Source of the DNA: Pelargonium tetragonum
Lineage: Eukaryota > Streptophyta > Magnoliopsida > Geraniales > Geraniaceae
DNA length: 64,000 nt
Reading direction: 5' to 3'
Assembly: GCA_036897445.1 (NCBI GenBank)
Contig: JAYMTL010000049.1
Coordinates: 1 to 64,000, forward strand
The notes beneath the pieces were generated by a model. The model made no database searches. It was not told where the DNA came from and saw nothing but the letters and a program-made list of their open reading frames with translations. This document shows positions 12,601-26,104 of this stretch, piece by piece. The translations under genes were made by a program, and so were the position numbers. How positions within the stretch are numbered: the first letter of the stretch is position 1; each line of letters begins with the position of its first letter.

Positions 12601-14015
12601 GTTGGAGAGCTGGCAGTTGTATATTTATAACTCTTTTATGAGAAACCCTTTAGGCAGTGGTATACCAGGCCCTCTGGATAAACACAAAGCTGTAGCGTTT
12701 TAGGCTTCCTATTTTTGGGTTATACTTCTGGGTAAATCTTCAATCTCCTCTAGAGCTCCTTAGCAGTAAGCCTATTTAATAAGGGGTTGGTGACAAGGAA
12801 TTTGTCAGCAGTAATTATACAAATATGTAAAGGGTCCCGAGACAGTTAATAATTTAAGAGAGTTTAAGGTAACATTTTTTATGACTAAGGCAAGGGGGGC
12901 TAGTACAATCTCTGTCTTTCTTTAGCTTTAGTTGATTAGAAACTTCTATCTAAGTAATTCCCATTTCTAGGAGCCCCTATAGTTTTCTACTTTTTATTAC
13001 AAGTGCAGCAAATAAGCCCGGAATCTTTAAAGAGAAGCTAAAAAATTCCTTTATTAAACTATTACGATACTGTGCCTTTCTTCTATTATAGTATTAACCT
13101 GACCTAAAGAATAATCGAGATTTTGCATAATATCCCTTAATAAGACCGGGGGCCGCAAAGATCTGGGATTTTCCAGGGCACTCCTTATTGCTTTTATTTT
13201 ACCTGCTTCTAAGCAAAAGGTACTTGACAAGAAGAATGGGTAACGCCCTTTGATTAGACTTCACTAGCTACCTATAGTATATCTCCTGGCAAAAGTAGAG
13301 TTCTTTTTATTGGATAAGTTCGGAAACCCTGAGATCTTAGTCAGCTGCTTTCATAATTAGGATGGAATTCCTTCTGGATATTTTATATTATACTCCTTCG
13401 GACAACGGGGCTTTTGCGCCGGCCCTTGTAGTCTTTTCCTTATTCTGTTTCTTTTGAGCTGGGGGCTAAATGTAAAAAAAAAAGCAGCACTCTGTCTGCG
13501 ATTGCATTTATTCAAACAGGGGGTTTACTTAAACGAGGCTTAACGGGCCGGACTTTTTCATTATTTTTTGGGGAACTTCATTCTATCCTTTCTAACTAAC
13601 TGTACAAGTGTAATTCTAATTTAGTGTTTTACTGAGCTGCTTTTATATTGTCTACATAAAAAGTTGGCTGAAATCCCTAAATTTTTTAGGATTTTTTTAT
13701 ATTTCCGGTTTTTGGTTAAAGACACCTTAATAACTATATACAAGTGCAACCGCTTTGAATTTGAACTAAACCCAATTTGTATTTCAAAAGTAAAGCATAA
13801 AAATATCTGGGCAATTAAAATTTACAGAACCGGAAAGCGCTTAACTAAAATTTTTGGTATCAACCCTTTCTAGTATAAAAATAAGCTACGTATCCGTTTT
13901 TAAAGAGGGCCAAGTCTTGTGAAACTCTTTTATTCGTTACCCTTTATTCTTTATTTTATAACATTTCTCCAGGAAATTCCTATTAATTAATCTAAGGTAT
14001 AATCTTAGACACTGT
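9690..14015. other. Mutated sequence, mostly featureless
   Basis: This stretch contains the longest open frame of the window (10821-11192, minus, 123 codons). It has no domain, no flanking support and a chance-level length. A small hairpin at 11377-11404 and a ten-base T run near 12324 are the only structures noted. No coding or RNA gene is supported. Confidence 0.55.
11377..11404. repeat. 12-bp perfect inverted repeat, 4-nt loop
   Basis: TTTTTCCAAAAG (11377-11388), loop AGTA, then its exact reverse complement (11393-11404), running into a ten-base A tract. As RNA it would be a tight hairpin. In mutated low-complexity DNA a stem of this size is close to chance expectation, and no gene ends here. 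Confidence 0.5.
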
Positions 14016-14021
14016 CAATAT

Positions 14022-14069
14022 TTGATTATTTATGCGTAATATCAGGAGTCATTACGCATAAATAACCAA
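14022..14069. repeat. 19-nt inverted repeat (18 of 19 paired), 10-nt loop
   Basis: The arms TTATTTATGCGTAAT (14026-14040) and ATTACGCATAAATAA (14051-14065) are exact reverse complements. Pairing continues with one mismatch to 14022 and 14069. The loop is ATCAGGAGTC. Both arms keep a CpG and a TpG, steps scarce in the surroundings, and neither arm has diverged from the other. A rough chance expectation for a 15-bp perfect stem with a short loop in this window is well below 0.1. It could be two abutting terminal inverted repeats of a small DNA transposon or a protein-binding palindrome. Neither is shown. Confidence 0.7.
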
Positions 14070-17000
14070 GCTACTCCCTACTTTTTTAGTTAAGAGAATT
14101 GGACCCTCTTAGCACAAGAAAGAAATTCAGGAAGACCTTCAGACCCCTACTTAGCTCCTTATATAGCCCAGGGGAGGCCCCCTTCCATGGAGTATACATA
14201 ATGTTCAATTCCAGTTCTGTTAAAATCCATTTCTAGAGTTTATTCTATTTTTCAAGACAGTAAGGCGCGGGTAAGACTTATATTAGTAAAGTTCTATGCT
14301 CATTATTTTGCGTTATAATCTACCTTGTAGCTGTTTAACATAAGCGCCCCCTCTCCAAAAAAGAATCTAGGCCTTAATAGGGCACTGTTCGAAATACTTT
14401 GGCTTTAACATTTTGATAAGCAAGTCAAACTACTAGAAATAGAAAATATATGCAGGGCTCCTGTATACTAAAGGGGATTCCACTATCCATAAAGGTGTAT
14501 AGCTTAAACTAAAATTCGGGAAGTCGCGTAATAAATATTCTGGGGGTCCGGGGCAAAGGAATCTACTTGTTTTTCTTGCTTGTTACTTATACTTATGGCT
14601 TTCACTCTAAAGGGTAATGTAATGAAGAGAATATACCTTTTTAAGGGCTTCCGTAAGTTAAGGGTTTTCCCCTAGAGTACACTCGGTACAGAGAATTTCA
14701 AATTAAGACTATTTAAAGACTTTTGCAGTTCTCCAGATTCTTTAAGAAGCTACCCCGAAGCTCATATTCTGATTTTCTAAAGCTTAAATTTTCATTTATT
14801 GGGTGAGCTTGGCTAGAGGTTTAGAATACCTCTTTTTGGATTCAATTTCGATTGGTGGGTTATATTAAGAGTATAAAACAGAAGGAACCTCGGCAAAAAA
14901 TAGCATAGTAGTAGGTCTTTTAGACAACTACTTTACATTGCAATACTATTCCTCTTGAGGACCCCCTATACTCAACTCAGAAGTAAATTAAAGCTTTAGT
15001 TAGAAAAGGAGGCTGCTCCGCCTTACAGCTCAGTAAAACTCTTTTTGAGATTTGTGATAAAGTAACCCCTTTGCATTAAGAGAAACTCACAAACGGGCGC
15101 AACCCTTGAAAAGAAAAGAGGGATTTAGTTCATTAGGGTTTATAAACTCAAAATGAGTTGTAGAAAAACTTATTCTTTTAGTTTTTGACTAGATGTAGTT
15201 GTGGAAATGAAACTTAAAAAAATATCTAAAAACTTTAGTAATAATTAGTAAGAAAAAGGGCACTTTTAAAACTATGGAGAATCTTAGTCGTTATTAAATT
15301 GACAGAAGCCTCTTATTTGTTCATTAAGTCAAGACGTGTAAGGCGCTTCATCAGAAGTGATAAAGTATAGAATTCCTGCAGTAGAGAGTAGAGCAAAAAG
15401 GAATTTCGAATGATAACGATGGTTCAAAGGGGTGCTTTTTAGGGTAAAATGAGTTTCCGTTTCCAGATCTATAGAGTTTTTTAGTATAGTCGCCTCTTGT
15501 AAAAAATTATCTAAAAAAGCCCTTAGAAGCCGGCACAATGCAAAGAAGTCCTTATAAATTACTAGAAACATCCTTAGAATATGCTGTCTGGAATAGACTT
15601 ATTTGTTAATAAAGCTTAGGTCTTTTTCCTGGACTAAGATAGGCGAAAATCCTAATACGTATCTACTTTAGCTCTAGGGGTAAAAGAAGGCAGAAAACAA
15701 CAGGCAGATCCTACAAAAATTAGGAACCTACGTGCTTTCTTACTTAAAAAGTGTCTTTTGACTTTCCAGTTGCAATATATTTTTGAGTATATTCCATAAA
15801 AGTAAATCAAGTATTTTCAGGTTTTTGTCCCTGGATTTTAATTCACTGTTGTAAAAAAAGAATTTTCTCTAGCAATCCCTTAGGTACAAAAGGTTTTAAG
15901 GGTCTAGGTTTAACTAGGATACCTCTAGAATACTATGCAGTAAACCCTTTTAATATACTTATATTCTGAATACTAGGACTCTTTGAACACGAAACAGAAC
16001 AAATAAAAACCTCTGCTATCCTTGTAAGAATATGATATGAGGCTTTCCTAGGTAAAAACCTTATCTAGATTTAATTGCTCTAAAAAAAGCTCGAAACCAA
16101 ACTTACCCTAGGAGTTGAAAGAGTTAAAAATAGAATAAACGTTATAGCACCTATTTACTCTCTAGTGCGATTCTTGTATCTAAAATTTTTCTATACTATG
16201 CTAGAGATAATATCCGTTGATATATTATACCTGACCCTAAATTAAGAAATTGAGCCCTATTTGTTCCTACGCTTTTTATTTACAGCTGCTCTATATCTAT
16301 ACATTTTTAACAGTGATCTACATATAAAATTGACTTTCTACTTTATATACACGACTTTTTTGTATTTCTAGTACCTTTCGAAGAAAACCCCATCTGCCCG
16401 AATGCGTTCCTTTATTTTTCTTCGGTGGGTCCTGCTAATTTAAGTTTAGCAACTATATAAGATACCAATCTATGCGATCCTTTGACTTCTGAGGAATCTT
16501 GCTAGGGGTAGTATGTATATCATAAAGCTTTTTCTAGTCTAAGAACCGCTATGAGATTGGGGAGTTCCTCTGTTTATTATACTTAAAAGCTCGAATACAC
16601 TTTATAAAAGTATCATGTAGATCTTAAGAGATATCAAAACTTTGCAGTTTGGGGATTCGCTAAAACAAGTTCACTAAGGTAAAATCTACGCCTAGGTATA
16701 GGCTTTTTGGAGAAGAGCCTTGTAGTTTTTTAGTTTTAAAAGGCCTTGGATAGTTAAGGTATTCGGTTTGCTAAGCTAAATCAGCAAAACAAAATAGGAA
16801 TTCTTAACACAGGTCCTTCCTTTTGGAGCGTAAAATAAGTTTGGGATATAGTATGGGGACCCCGGCCCCTAAAAGTGATGAGGAGAACTCTCTCGGATTA
16901 AATGAGCCCTAAAATCTGCTAACTCTATGCATGCAGGAGACTAATTGCCTAAAATTAAAGCCGGGTTTATAATAAGCTAAAGTTTCCGAGGAATTAAGCC

Positions 17001-19790
17001 ATAAATTAGACAACAATGCGCGTATATAGGTATAGTAGTTTAAACTCAATAAAGGGAAAAGTCAACTAAGAGTACTTACAAAAACGAGTATCAAGATAAG
17101 AAATTAGAATAAGTTGTCCCTCGACTTACGTTATATAAAATTATAGAGTCTTTGTTCCCTTCGCTATTTGAAGGGAAAAAATTGATACTTAAGTCTTTTT
17201 CTAGGGGTATGCTTTCCTATAACCAATATTCAATAAATTACCAAGCTATAAAGGCGAAACCTTTTAATACAAGCAACGATACAAGAATCCCCACGTAATC
17301 TGCATCCTAGTTTATTTAAATAGTAGCAAATTTTAGGATCCTACAAAAGATAAAAGACAGACTACCTCGAATGCCTTATTTATGACTTTATGACATAAAA
17401 ATTCCTAGGAGGTTTCTACTTATTAAAATGATTAATGAAAGATCTCAAACTTCTAATATGTAAATTTTAGTATAATTACTTGTACTCAATTTTCTTTCCT
17501 CACTCAAAGAGAGATAACAATCGGCAAGAAAGAGGCATAACTATCTCTCAACTTATCAAAAAGGGGCTCTTGTAAATCCTTACAATTTTGACTACAGGGG
17601 TTTCTCATTTTACAATGAAGCTAGTAAGAAGTCTAAATACTTAGGGGAGCTCTTGACCAAGTAAAGTGGCGACTAAGCACTAAAAGGTTAGCCGGCAATT
17701 TAAAAAGCAAGCTAGTTTAGTTCTTTCAAGTAGTATTGTTATAAAGTTCCTGTACTTATACCATAAGTTCCGTTTCCCCCTTTCTTCTAACCTTTTATTA
17801 TCTTTAGGGCAACTAATCTAAGCAAAGGTTTTTTTTTATTTTCAACACTTTAGTTAGAAGAATCGAAGTCAGTGTTACTTGAACAAGGAAAGATAAAGAG
17901 GCATCTTACACCACACCAAAGTATACAGTAACTGTACAAAGCAGGCTGCCCTAGTTTCCTGGTGAGTTTTTTTTACCTTTATTTGATATAATTATGTCAG
18001 TTAAGACAAAAGCGCTAACTGAACCCGGATAGGAAAGGAATGTTAGATCACTATAAAAAAGGGGAAGCATATAGAGAAGCAAACTCCTGATAAGTAACTT
18101 CGCAGCTATTGCAACTCCTCTATTGTTCACAGATATTTGTATATGGAATCTTTGTTTATTACCTTCAGCCTTGAAATATAGAAAGATTGTAAATTACAGA
18201 AAAAAAATGGGCAAAACCTTATTGTGTAACTAGCTTAACTAACTGATATTTAAATAGCGAACATTGCATTAGAATTTCTATATTCTCATTAATTCCAGGA
18301 TAGTTATGTAACAGGTTTGATTACCCTTTCAAAGTCTGAACTAATAAATAAGTAGTCCTCCTTCCATCTCTAATCGCTTGTGTTTATGCTGATGTATAAG
18401 GCTTCGGAATTCTAAAAATATTTGGTTAAGAAAGACAGGAAGGTAGTTGCAGTCAATGTTAGCTATAATAAAATTCTAAAAGATCCTAAGTTACAAGATA
18501 AACAATTATAGTACATCGTTTGGAAAATCCATTACCCTTTTAATTACAGAGTGGTGGCAGGCAAACATCTTTTACAAAGGTACTTACTCTTTTCTAGTTT
18601 CCTTCAACATCTTTCTATTTGAGTCTTTTTCTACTATATAAGTTTTCCACTTAATATATAAATGTTATTCTAACTCTTCCTTTAGCCGTATTTCATGGTA
18701 CATTATGAGGCATTTTCAAGAGTTCCGAAACCTCGTATAAGTTTCAAATTTAGTATAACTTTTTTGTTAAAGGTGCAATGCATTACGTTGTTAATTTGAT
18801 CTGGAACTCAGGGGCTGTCGTATAAAACGAAGTGATCCGTAGTTAAGGATTCAAGAATCTCTCCCTTTTGATTGAAAGTTGGAACTAGAACTACGCTAGA
18901 CTAGTGCCGGCTCGTAAATACCTATGAAAAGTTTAGTGATATTTCTGACCAGGTTGAGTTGAGGAGTTTATATTGAACCTATTGTTTTAAAGAAGGAAAT
19001 TTTGTACAAAGTCTCTGTTGATAAACAGCTAGGTTTTTTAATAAGAAAATAAGGTTAATAAGGAAAAAGCTAGTTTAATTTGGAATTTTTTGTATAGTAG
19101 ACAATCCAGTACAGAGGAATTCTTACAAAACGAAGGAATTTACCAAGTTCTTCCTGCTTTTAGAACTTACAAAGAAGGGATTTACAACTGCGTATATTTT
19201 AGGCACTGGCTTTTCTACAGAGTATTCCCTGAGAGGGGACATGATGCTCAAAACTTTTAATTGTAAACTGTTGACTTTACTTTTTCTTAGGAGTAACCCA
19301 TCCAAAAAGGCTAAAACTTATATTATGGTTTAAACTAAAGTTCTTTCTGGAATAAAAGTTACACTTAACTTAGAAAAAGTGCCAGAGGATAACGTGAAGG
19401 GTCGCATAGCATATATGAATAAAAGACTCTGGACAAGGTCCCTTGTCGCTTTACTAAAAACCTGGATCTCAAGTATTCCTAATTTGGGATGTACAAGAAA
19501 AATACACAAAGTCTTAACCTTTTTTTAGTATCATGCTTTGAATTTAAACTCTATAACACCTAACCCTAAATTCTCTTAGAGACCCAGACCTTTAAAAGTA
19601 CTTTTGTGTAATTTCCTCCCCTTTCATTTTTTGGGTAAGAAGAGTAAGACGCATTGAAAGATACTTTATTCTGGATTTTGCACATCGGATCTATATTATA
19701 CTATAGAAAGACTTATTTGAAATACAAAAAAAAGGGTAAAAGACTATACTTTTTATTTCCCAGATTCCCCTAGATACAGAAAAAGTTTCC
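14070..19790. other. Mutated sequence, nothing recognised
   Basis: No open frame above 80 codons, no similarity to family A, no RNA gene pattern. The minus frames 15329-15571 and 19123-19305 show no domain and are taken as chance. I see nothing else in it. Confidence 0.6.
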
Positions 19791-19794
19791 TTAT

Positions 19795-20060
19795 ATTTAT
19801 ATACAATATCCAGGTATCTTGTACAGTAACTACAAAAGTACACAAGCTTCAGGGAATCCTAACAGCAATAAGAAGAGTATAGCTCTGAGGAAAAGAGAAC
19901 TGGAGGAATAGCTTAGCAATAAAAAACTAGGGTAAATTCTTTAACAAATGGCTATGTTTCTAGTCGTAGTTTCAGAGATAAAGAACTAAGTTGCTCTCGT
20001 GTTCCTTTGGTTTCTAAGTTTTCTTTCAATTCCGGATAGTCAAGTCATAAGAACTAAAGC
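19795..20060 (+). repeat. Family A locus A7
   Basis: The core 19853-19879 matches 35588-35614 at 23 of 27 positions, and the four differences are all transitions, as expected if both decayed by C-to-T mutation from one sequence. It continues as SIALRKREL in one frame, like ALKTLKK in A1 and A13. Downstream, 20028-20041 repeats 970-983 at a similar distance from the Lys-rich part as in A2. A 62-codon frame 19999-20187 covers this and is not recognised. Confidence 0.5.
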
Positions 20061-20069
20061 TCCGTTTGT

Positions 20070-22265
20070 TTCTGGTAAAGGCAGAGTCAACTGGGGTTTT
20101 CGGCCTAATGCTAGGTTTAAGACGGATATACTATTGGAAGTAAAATACCAAAGATTTCAAAAGGGTAAGATTTTTGTTATAGAATAGTCTTATAATTTGA
20201 TACTAAAACTTATTACTATGAATTTGTAAAAGTGTTTTGGTAAAGCGCGGGGTGGAATGAATATAGGCTTTTCTCTTAGTCAGGGATTCCTTTCCTATTC
20301 AGTAAAGGCAGATGACGTAGCTAGTTACGGCAAAAGAAGAAAGAATTTTCTAGAACAACTCTTTGTAAGCTCAAGCTACTCTGAGGGTATAACTCTGTGG
20401 GGCCCTAGTTTTTTTAGGAAAACTCAGTAAATTAACAGTTAGACTCACTCCGTACTCCCTAAGTAATAGAGTTTTACACGTCCTACAACCTAGTATTAAG
20501 AGCCCTAAGAATCTCCACTTCCTTAAAATATACCTGGCAATTTCTTTATACAGTCTTTTTCTTTAACCTGTAAGTCTACAGGGTCCTTTTTTACACTTTC
20601 TAGAACTGAGGTATTCTAATCTAGAACTTGAGGAAGGGACCTCCTATTCCTATTAAGAAGAGATATTCACGATTTCCTATTCTAAAGCAAGGGGTTCTTT
20701 AAGATTAAGATATAGTAAGCTTTTTTGTTTCAAGTTATGCTATAACGTTCTATTTTCTAGGTCCTTGCCAACCTTTCTAGTTCAAAATCTAATATAAAAG
20801 AGTCCCGTCGTAAAACCTTACCTTGTTAATAATTTCCAAATTCTAAGCCAAAAACAAGTAATAAGTCAGGCTTCATTTTTATATAATATAAATCTAAGCA
20901 ATAAAAATTGTCGGATGCCCCAAACCCTATATAAAGCTCACGAAACGGGCCGTAGAATGAGTTTTCTTCATTGAGTAATCCGAGATATCTTTCAATAAAA
21001 AATACTAGATACCCGGAATATTCCTTAATTTTGTATAATAAACTACTAGAATCCGCTTTTGGATAAAAAAATCTCTGTTATACCCAGGTATATAAGTCTC
21101 AAACTTACTCTTAAACTACGGACTTTGTACACTTTCGATAGGGAGTTTAATTGGAATTTGAAAAACTCCTTTTTTAAGACTAAAACTTTAGCTTGAGAAT
21201 ATTATATAACCAGATTCCATATTTCGGAGTCAAAAATTTTAAGGACTTTAAAGCTAGGTTTAGCAGGGGTGGGGGAATCCCAGAGTAAATATCTCTTCTC
21301 GTAGTGGTATGTATACATAAGAAATCCCTAAAGAAAATGACAACCTCAGAATTTTATTTAGAAGAATTCCCAATTCACTTCGCAAAGCAGTATTTAAATC
21401 TTTATACCGAGGATTCCTTATTTTCTAATTTTCCCGAAAAGGAAGCGCATTAGCTCCAAGAGAAAGTTACCCATTTCCCAAAGATATAAAATGCCGAGAA
21501 TTTAGCTTTCATAGAGCCAACCTCGACAAGGAAGAGTAGCTGGAAGCAACCCCCAAAAACTCTATAAATTACAAGAATACCAACACTGTAGGGCCTTTTC
21601 CGTGCACTAAAACGCAAGTTAGTCTATCCAGCAAGCTGATTATTTAAGACTTTTAGGCCCGGTTAGAAAGAGATTTTATAGAATAGATTAGAGGGGGACT
21701 TTAGCTTATCCCATAATACGGGGTTAAATCCGGGATTACCTAACTCTTACTCCTGCTTTTATGTGCTTTTATGGGACTGTTCTAATTTTTCGTATGTAAG
21801 ATTTACCAAACAAGGTTTCTTAATAAGACTTAGAATACTTACTGTAAAATTTACACTAAGACCTAATTCTATCTTGAAAGAGTGTAAGATACGTGATCGT
21901 CGAGGAAAGTGAAGTTTAATTCCTACAAAGGAGCCATCACACTTATATTCTATGGGAGCATTCGGGAAACCATAGACCTGCCTTTTAATGCGAAATCCAA
22001 CTGGACGGGGAAGCTTAGAAAAGTAATAATGACTACAACTAACCAAGGTTTCTCAAACCGGGCTAAGAAGTGCAGTAAAAGCCCTGCGGGGATACCCGTT
22101 TTATACTTCTCTGTTCCAAATATGGAAGAGAACTAAAAAGCGACTTTATAACTATATCAAACCCGCTAAAGCAATAATACGCATCCTTAGACTCAAGTTT
22201 TAATAAAGCCTTTTTGTTAACTCTTTCTACCCAAGCAACCGGACTTTCCATTTCATGCGCGACCC
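20070..22265. other. Mutated sequence with overlapping chance open frames
   Basis: Open frames of 95 (21759-22046, minus), 75 (21909-22136, plus) and 62 codons (22063-22251, minus) cluster at the right end on both strands. They overlap on opposite strands and none shows a motif I recognise. The cluster may be a less decayed stretch of an element, but this cannot be shown by eye. Confidence 0.4.
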
Positions 22266-23135
22266 GCTTTGACTCTTTCTAACGGGTATATATATATTTA
22301 AAATATACTTATTTATATCAAACAAAAAACAAAAGCTTCGCCTTTATCTTTATATTAATATTATCTTGTAAAACACAACCTCATAAGTTGAAACTCTTCT
22401 TACTTCAATTTCTATCTTCCTTATCTACTAGACTTTCCTGTTATATATAATACCTGCTTTCATAATCTTATTCATATTTGGACTCTGTATCCGTTTACTC
22501 AGAATACCCTATTTCTTATGAGTAGCTATACCTATCTCATTCAGCAGAAACACGGAGGATTACAAGAGCACCTAACTCCTTACTTTCTTGCTTAAATCTG
22601 CCCTATTCATTAAGAATTACTTCGTCCTTTAACTCTTAGTGACTCCCCATTCTTTCAAAACAGGATTTGGAAAACCCTCTCTCCTTTTTAGCTCTACATC
22701 TACCCTATCCCATAAAACCCATAAAAGTGAGGACTTACTCCTGAATAACTTGTACAAACTTACTGAGGAAATCTTTCCCTTAATTACTACTGAACTGACA
22801 CCAGAGGGGCTAGAAAGAGTTTCCTATTTAGTACTACTTGCTTTCCTTTAAGTTCTTTACTGGAAATTCATAACTTTATAGAGTACAGTAACACAGGAAT
22901 ACAAGAGTTCAAGTCCCATAAAACTTATATGTGACTTACTTTCAGACTCTTATAATACTTTGTTAATACTGAGCCATACCCTTAGACTTAGGAGCTACAC
23001 CTTATCCTATAGGAATACTTGTACTCTATGTCTTACTTTTCTTAACTTTCTTAGTCATACCTCTCCTCTTAGCTAATTACATTACCTTTTGCAGCCTGGA
23101 CTTATTCTAACTATTCTATCGCATTCCTCTTTTAT
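22266..23135. other. Strand-asymmetric C-rich, G-poor segment
   Basis: Over about 0.87 kb the plus strand carries far more C than G. Three sampled lines (from 22381, 22441 and 22561) give C 43 and G 14, while neighbouring lines are near balance. The skew stops sharply near 23140 at TGTGGGGG. It begins beside a TATATATA run at about 22290. Such skew can mark a separate inserted element or an old transcribed unit. A possible coding relic lies within (22585-22851). Confidence 0.6.
22585..22851 (+). pseudogene. Possible decayed coding relic, unknown product
   Basis: One frame of the plus strand stays open from 22633 to the stop at 22851. It is preceded by 18 further open codons (22576-22629) up to a single TAA at 22630. 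The residue composition is protein-like: a Ser/Thr/Lys-rich part, then an amphipathic stretch (LLLNNLYKLTEEIFPLITTE), then LTPEGLERVSYLVLLAFL. No ATG start is seen, and GTG at 22639 only happens to open the frame. I do not recognise the family. Length is within chance for the window, and the case rests on composition and on lying inside the C-skewed segment. Confidence 0.2.
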
Positions 23136-26100
23136 TGTGGGGGATTTTAGAAAGAGTATATTACTATTACCTATAAGTTGTATTAGATGTAGAGTCTTAT
23201 TAAGGGAAGGGATATTGTCTCTTTTCCTTAGTATATTACCTTAGAGAGGAAATAACCTTAGAAAAAATCTTTCAGTTGTTCTACTTTAGCGGAGGGCATT
23301 GTAAGGAGTCGTTTTAGTACACGAATACCACAGAACCAACAGCATATAGACTTACCTTGCTTCATACTAAAATTCAGAATCCCTTTTCTCAAACTTAATA
23401 TCTAGACTTCTTCTTTGGAGCTAGATTTTTTTTTACTCTAAGGTTTGCCTGTAAAAACTAGGTCTGTCCCTTTCCCGAGGAGTCGGTACACTAAAGTTCG
23501 TGAGGATAGGTTTACTGAAATTAGAGCACTTTCCTGTTTAGCAAGAGTACGCTTTTTATAGGAAGAAGTTTTTAAGGTAAAAGCGCCTTACCTTGTTAGA
23601 GTTTAAACATTCTATATGTTATATAAAATTCCTCAAGAGGAAATTTTTCGGATACTTTCTAAAAATTTTTTGTACCTATACTTGCAATCTTGAAGTTAAG
23701 AGAGTCCCTTACGTGTTACTTTTAATTTAATTAATAGGAATCCCTCCTAGGCAAGGGTAAATATCTTCTTTCTTAGACTTCTTATAAAAACTAAAGACTA
23801 TAACTAGAAAAAGGAAATTCAATACCAGGTTCCATGACAAGACAATAGAGTTACAACATATTGAGCACCTCACCTCTATGTATACTGGGCTATAATCAAA
23901 GAAATTTTTAGGACTAAGCTAGACTTAGTTTCTAACTAAAAAGAATGATAAAATCTCATAATAAATTCAGATTTTTTTAGATCTGGATTCCGATGCATTT
24001 AATTATTAAAGGTGAGGGTTCCCTTTAGCGGAGCTTCAACAAGTGAACTTAGTTTTATCTTGGATCGCTTACTTATGAGTTTGACTTATAAATATTTTGT
24101 AGTTATATGTAGTACATTATGATATATAAACTATAAGTATTCCTATTGTTGTGCCTTTGCCTGGCAGGTTTAAGAGTTGTGTATCGAAGAGGAAAACCTC
24201 TAAAAAGTGGTGAGTAAACAAGCCTTAATCTTGAAAGTAAGAATCCGTTAATAATTAAGAAAAGCTCCGTGTTTGGTAAAACCTATAATGTTTTTGCTTT
24301 TTTTGTTTGGTTGAGCCTACTTACTCTTTTATAGGGGGAGCTGGGGTAAGTACTTCAGCATACGTCTTATCCTTTTTTTTTTAGAAGGAGTAATCTTGTA
24401 GTCAGTAAAAATGGAGTTAACTTGTTATTCCAAAGTACGAGTTTATTTAAGGGCTTTGTAAGCAGTTCGCTGTAGAATTCTTGGTTTTTGTTACAGACTA
24501 CTTTAGACTCTTCAAGACGGGTACACCCTTATCTCGGAATGAGGAATCACATGTACTGATCTACAACAGAAACTTTTTTCTTTTTATAATGAGTTATAGT
24601 CAACAAACAGAGCCCCTATAAAAGAAGTGCCTTTTGCTAACTCTTTATAGAGCCCCTTCCCTCTATCTTCAGAGCTGCTCTAATCAATTAGATCTGAACC
24701 ACTAAGTACAATATTATGCGGAACGGTTCTAAAAAAGAACTGGTAAACCGTAATTAATACCTTTTGAAAAGTTGTAACTAAGTTATAGAAAGTGTTTGTA
24801 CCAAAACTTCCAGAATAGCAGGGAGATCCTAAAACCCTTTATCCTAAGCTTCGCGGAAATACTTTATCTCGAATTAGGTCTAGTTTCATAACTTCCTCAC
24901 TAAAAATCCAATAGAAATTGCATTCTTATACCTTTAAATTACACTATATGTATATAAGAATTGCTATGCTTGAATTTAGTTAACAATTCCTATTGGAAAA
25001 GCCTCAATCCCACAGAGAAAAAGACTCCTTAAAACACGAATTTCGAAAATCCCAAAGGCACTGCATAAAAATAGAAAAATAAAGAATTCGCGGAATTTGA
25101 CTAGCAAAAATTTTTCTGGTATTCGGAATTAAAAAAAGTCTCTTCTCAAAAATGACAGCATCAAGTGGAAATCCGTTGGTTTACATCTTTTTTGGATTCT
25201 AAGTATCTCATCAACAAAAGGACTCTTTAAACAAAGGTACCGGGTATCCGCCCGTCTTATGTTTATGTTAAGGACAAAGCTTGATTTTGAATCTTATACA
25301 TTAAAGTAAAGTAAACAACTCCTGAATCACCCGCTGTATGGCTTTCGTGAGCAAAACCCGGACTTTAAGAGCCCTCAGCGTACGATTTTTCTCCTTTTTT
25401 ATTTACTTCAGTTTTTATTCCATTCTAGGTTTCGGGGTATTAAGTGTTATGCTCCACCCAAGGATTACTTACTTAAAGGAAAACGTTTAAAGTATAGAAG
25501 TCTAGTTTAAGAGTTTTAAATCTATAAGTATCCGTGTGCCTTTCTCTAAGTTAAGTCCTACAGGTAAAAGCTTAGAGGCCCCTGGAGTTGCTAGACCGAA
25601 ACAGAATGAATCTTAAGCACCTGACTAAAGAGGAACTCTAGTATAAGACTAAGACTTGATAATTAACTCTTCGACATAGTTAGGAGTTCTAAAACAGAAA
25701 TATACGCTTTTCCAGAGTTTCTCGATCATTTCACTGGTTACTAGAATAAAAATAGGTGAAGAAAGGGCATCCATAATAAGGACTAAGGAGCTTTTTCTTT
25801 ATTAGAGTAGAGTTCTCTTAACCAACATTTCTTTTTTGTCAAGTTAGGTCCGGGATCCCGCAAACTTTCTTGTCTCTAAAAAAATTTCTATGCTATTAGG
25901 TAATTCTAATACTAGGCCCCAAAACCCTATTCTAATTGCATGGAAGCCCCCTTTTATGCGATGTCCCGAACTTCCCTAGAGTTTTTTAGAGTTTAATATA
26001 CTTTAGGTTAGGGTCGTATTTTATATCGTACAAAAGTGTAAACAAGATTTCCCGTAAACCCAATTACTATACCTAACTTAAGTTTTCTGTTAAGAAATAG
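23136..26100. other. Mutated sequence, nothing recognised
   Basis: A sampled line at 24001 gives TpA 5 and ApT 3. No open frame above 60 codons, no family A word, no RNA pattern. A ten-base T run lies near 24372. I see nothing else in it. Confidence 0.6.
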
Positions 26101-26104
26101 GAGA

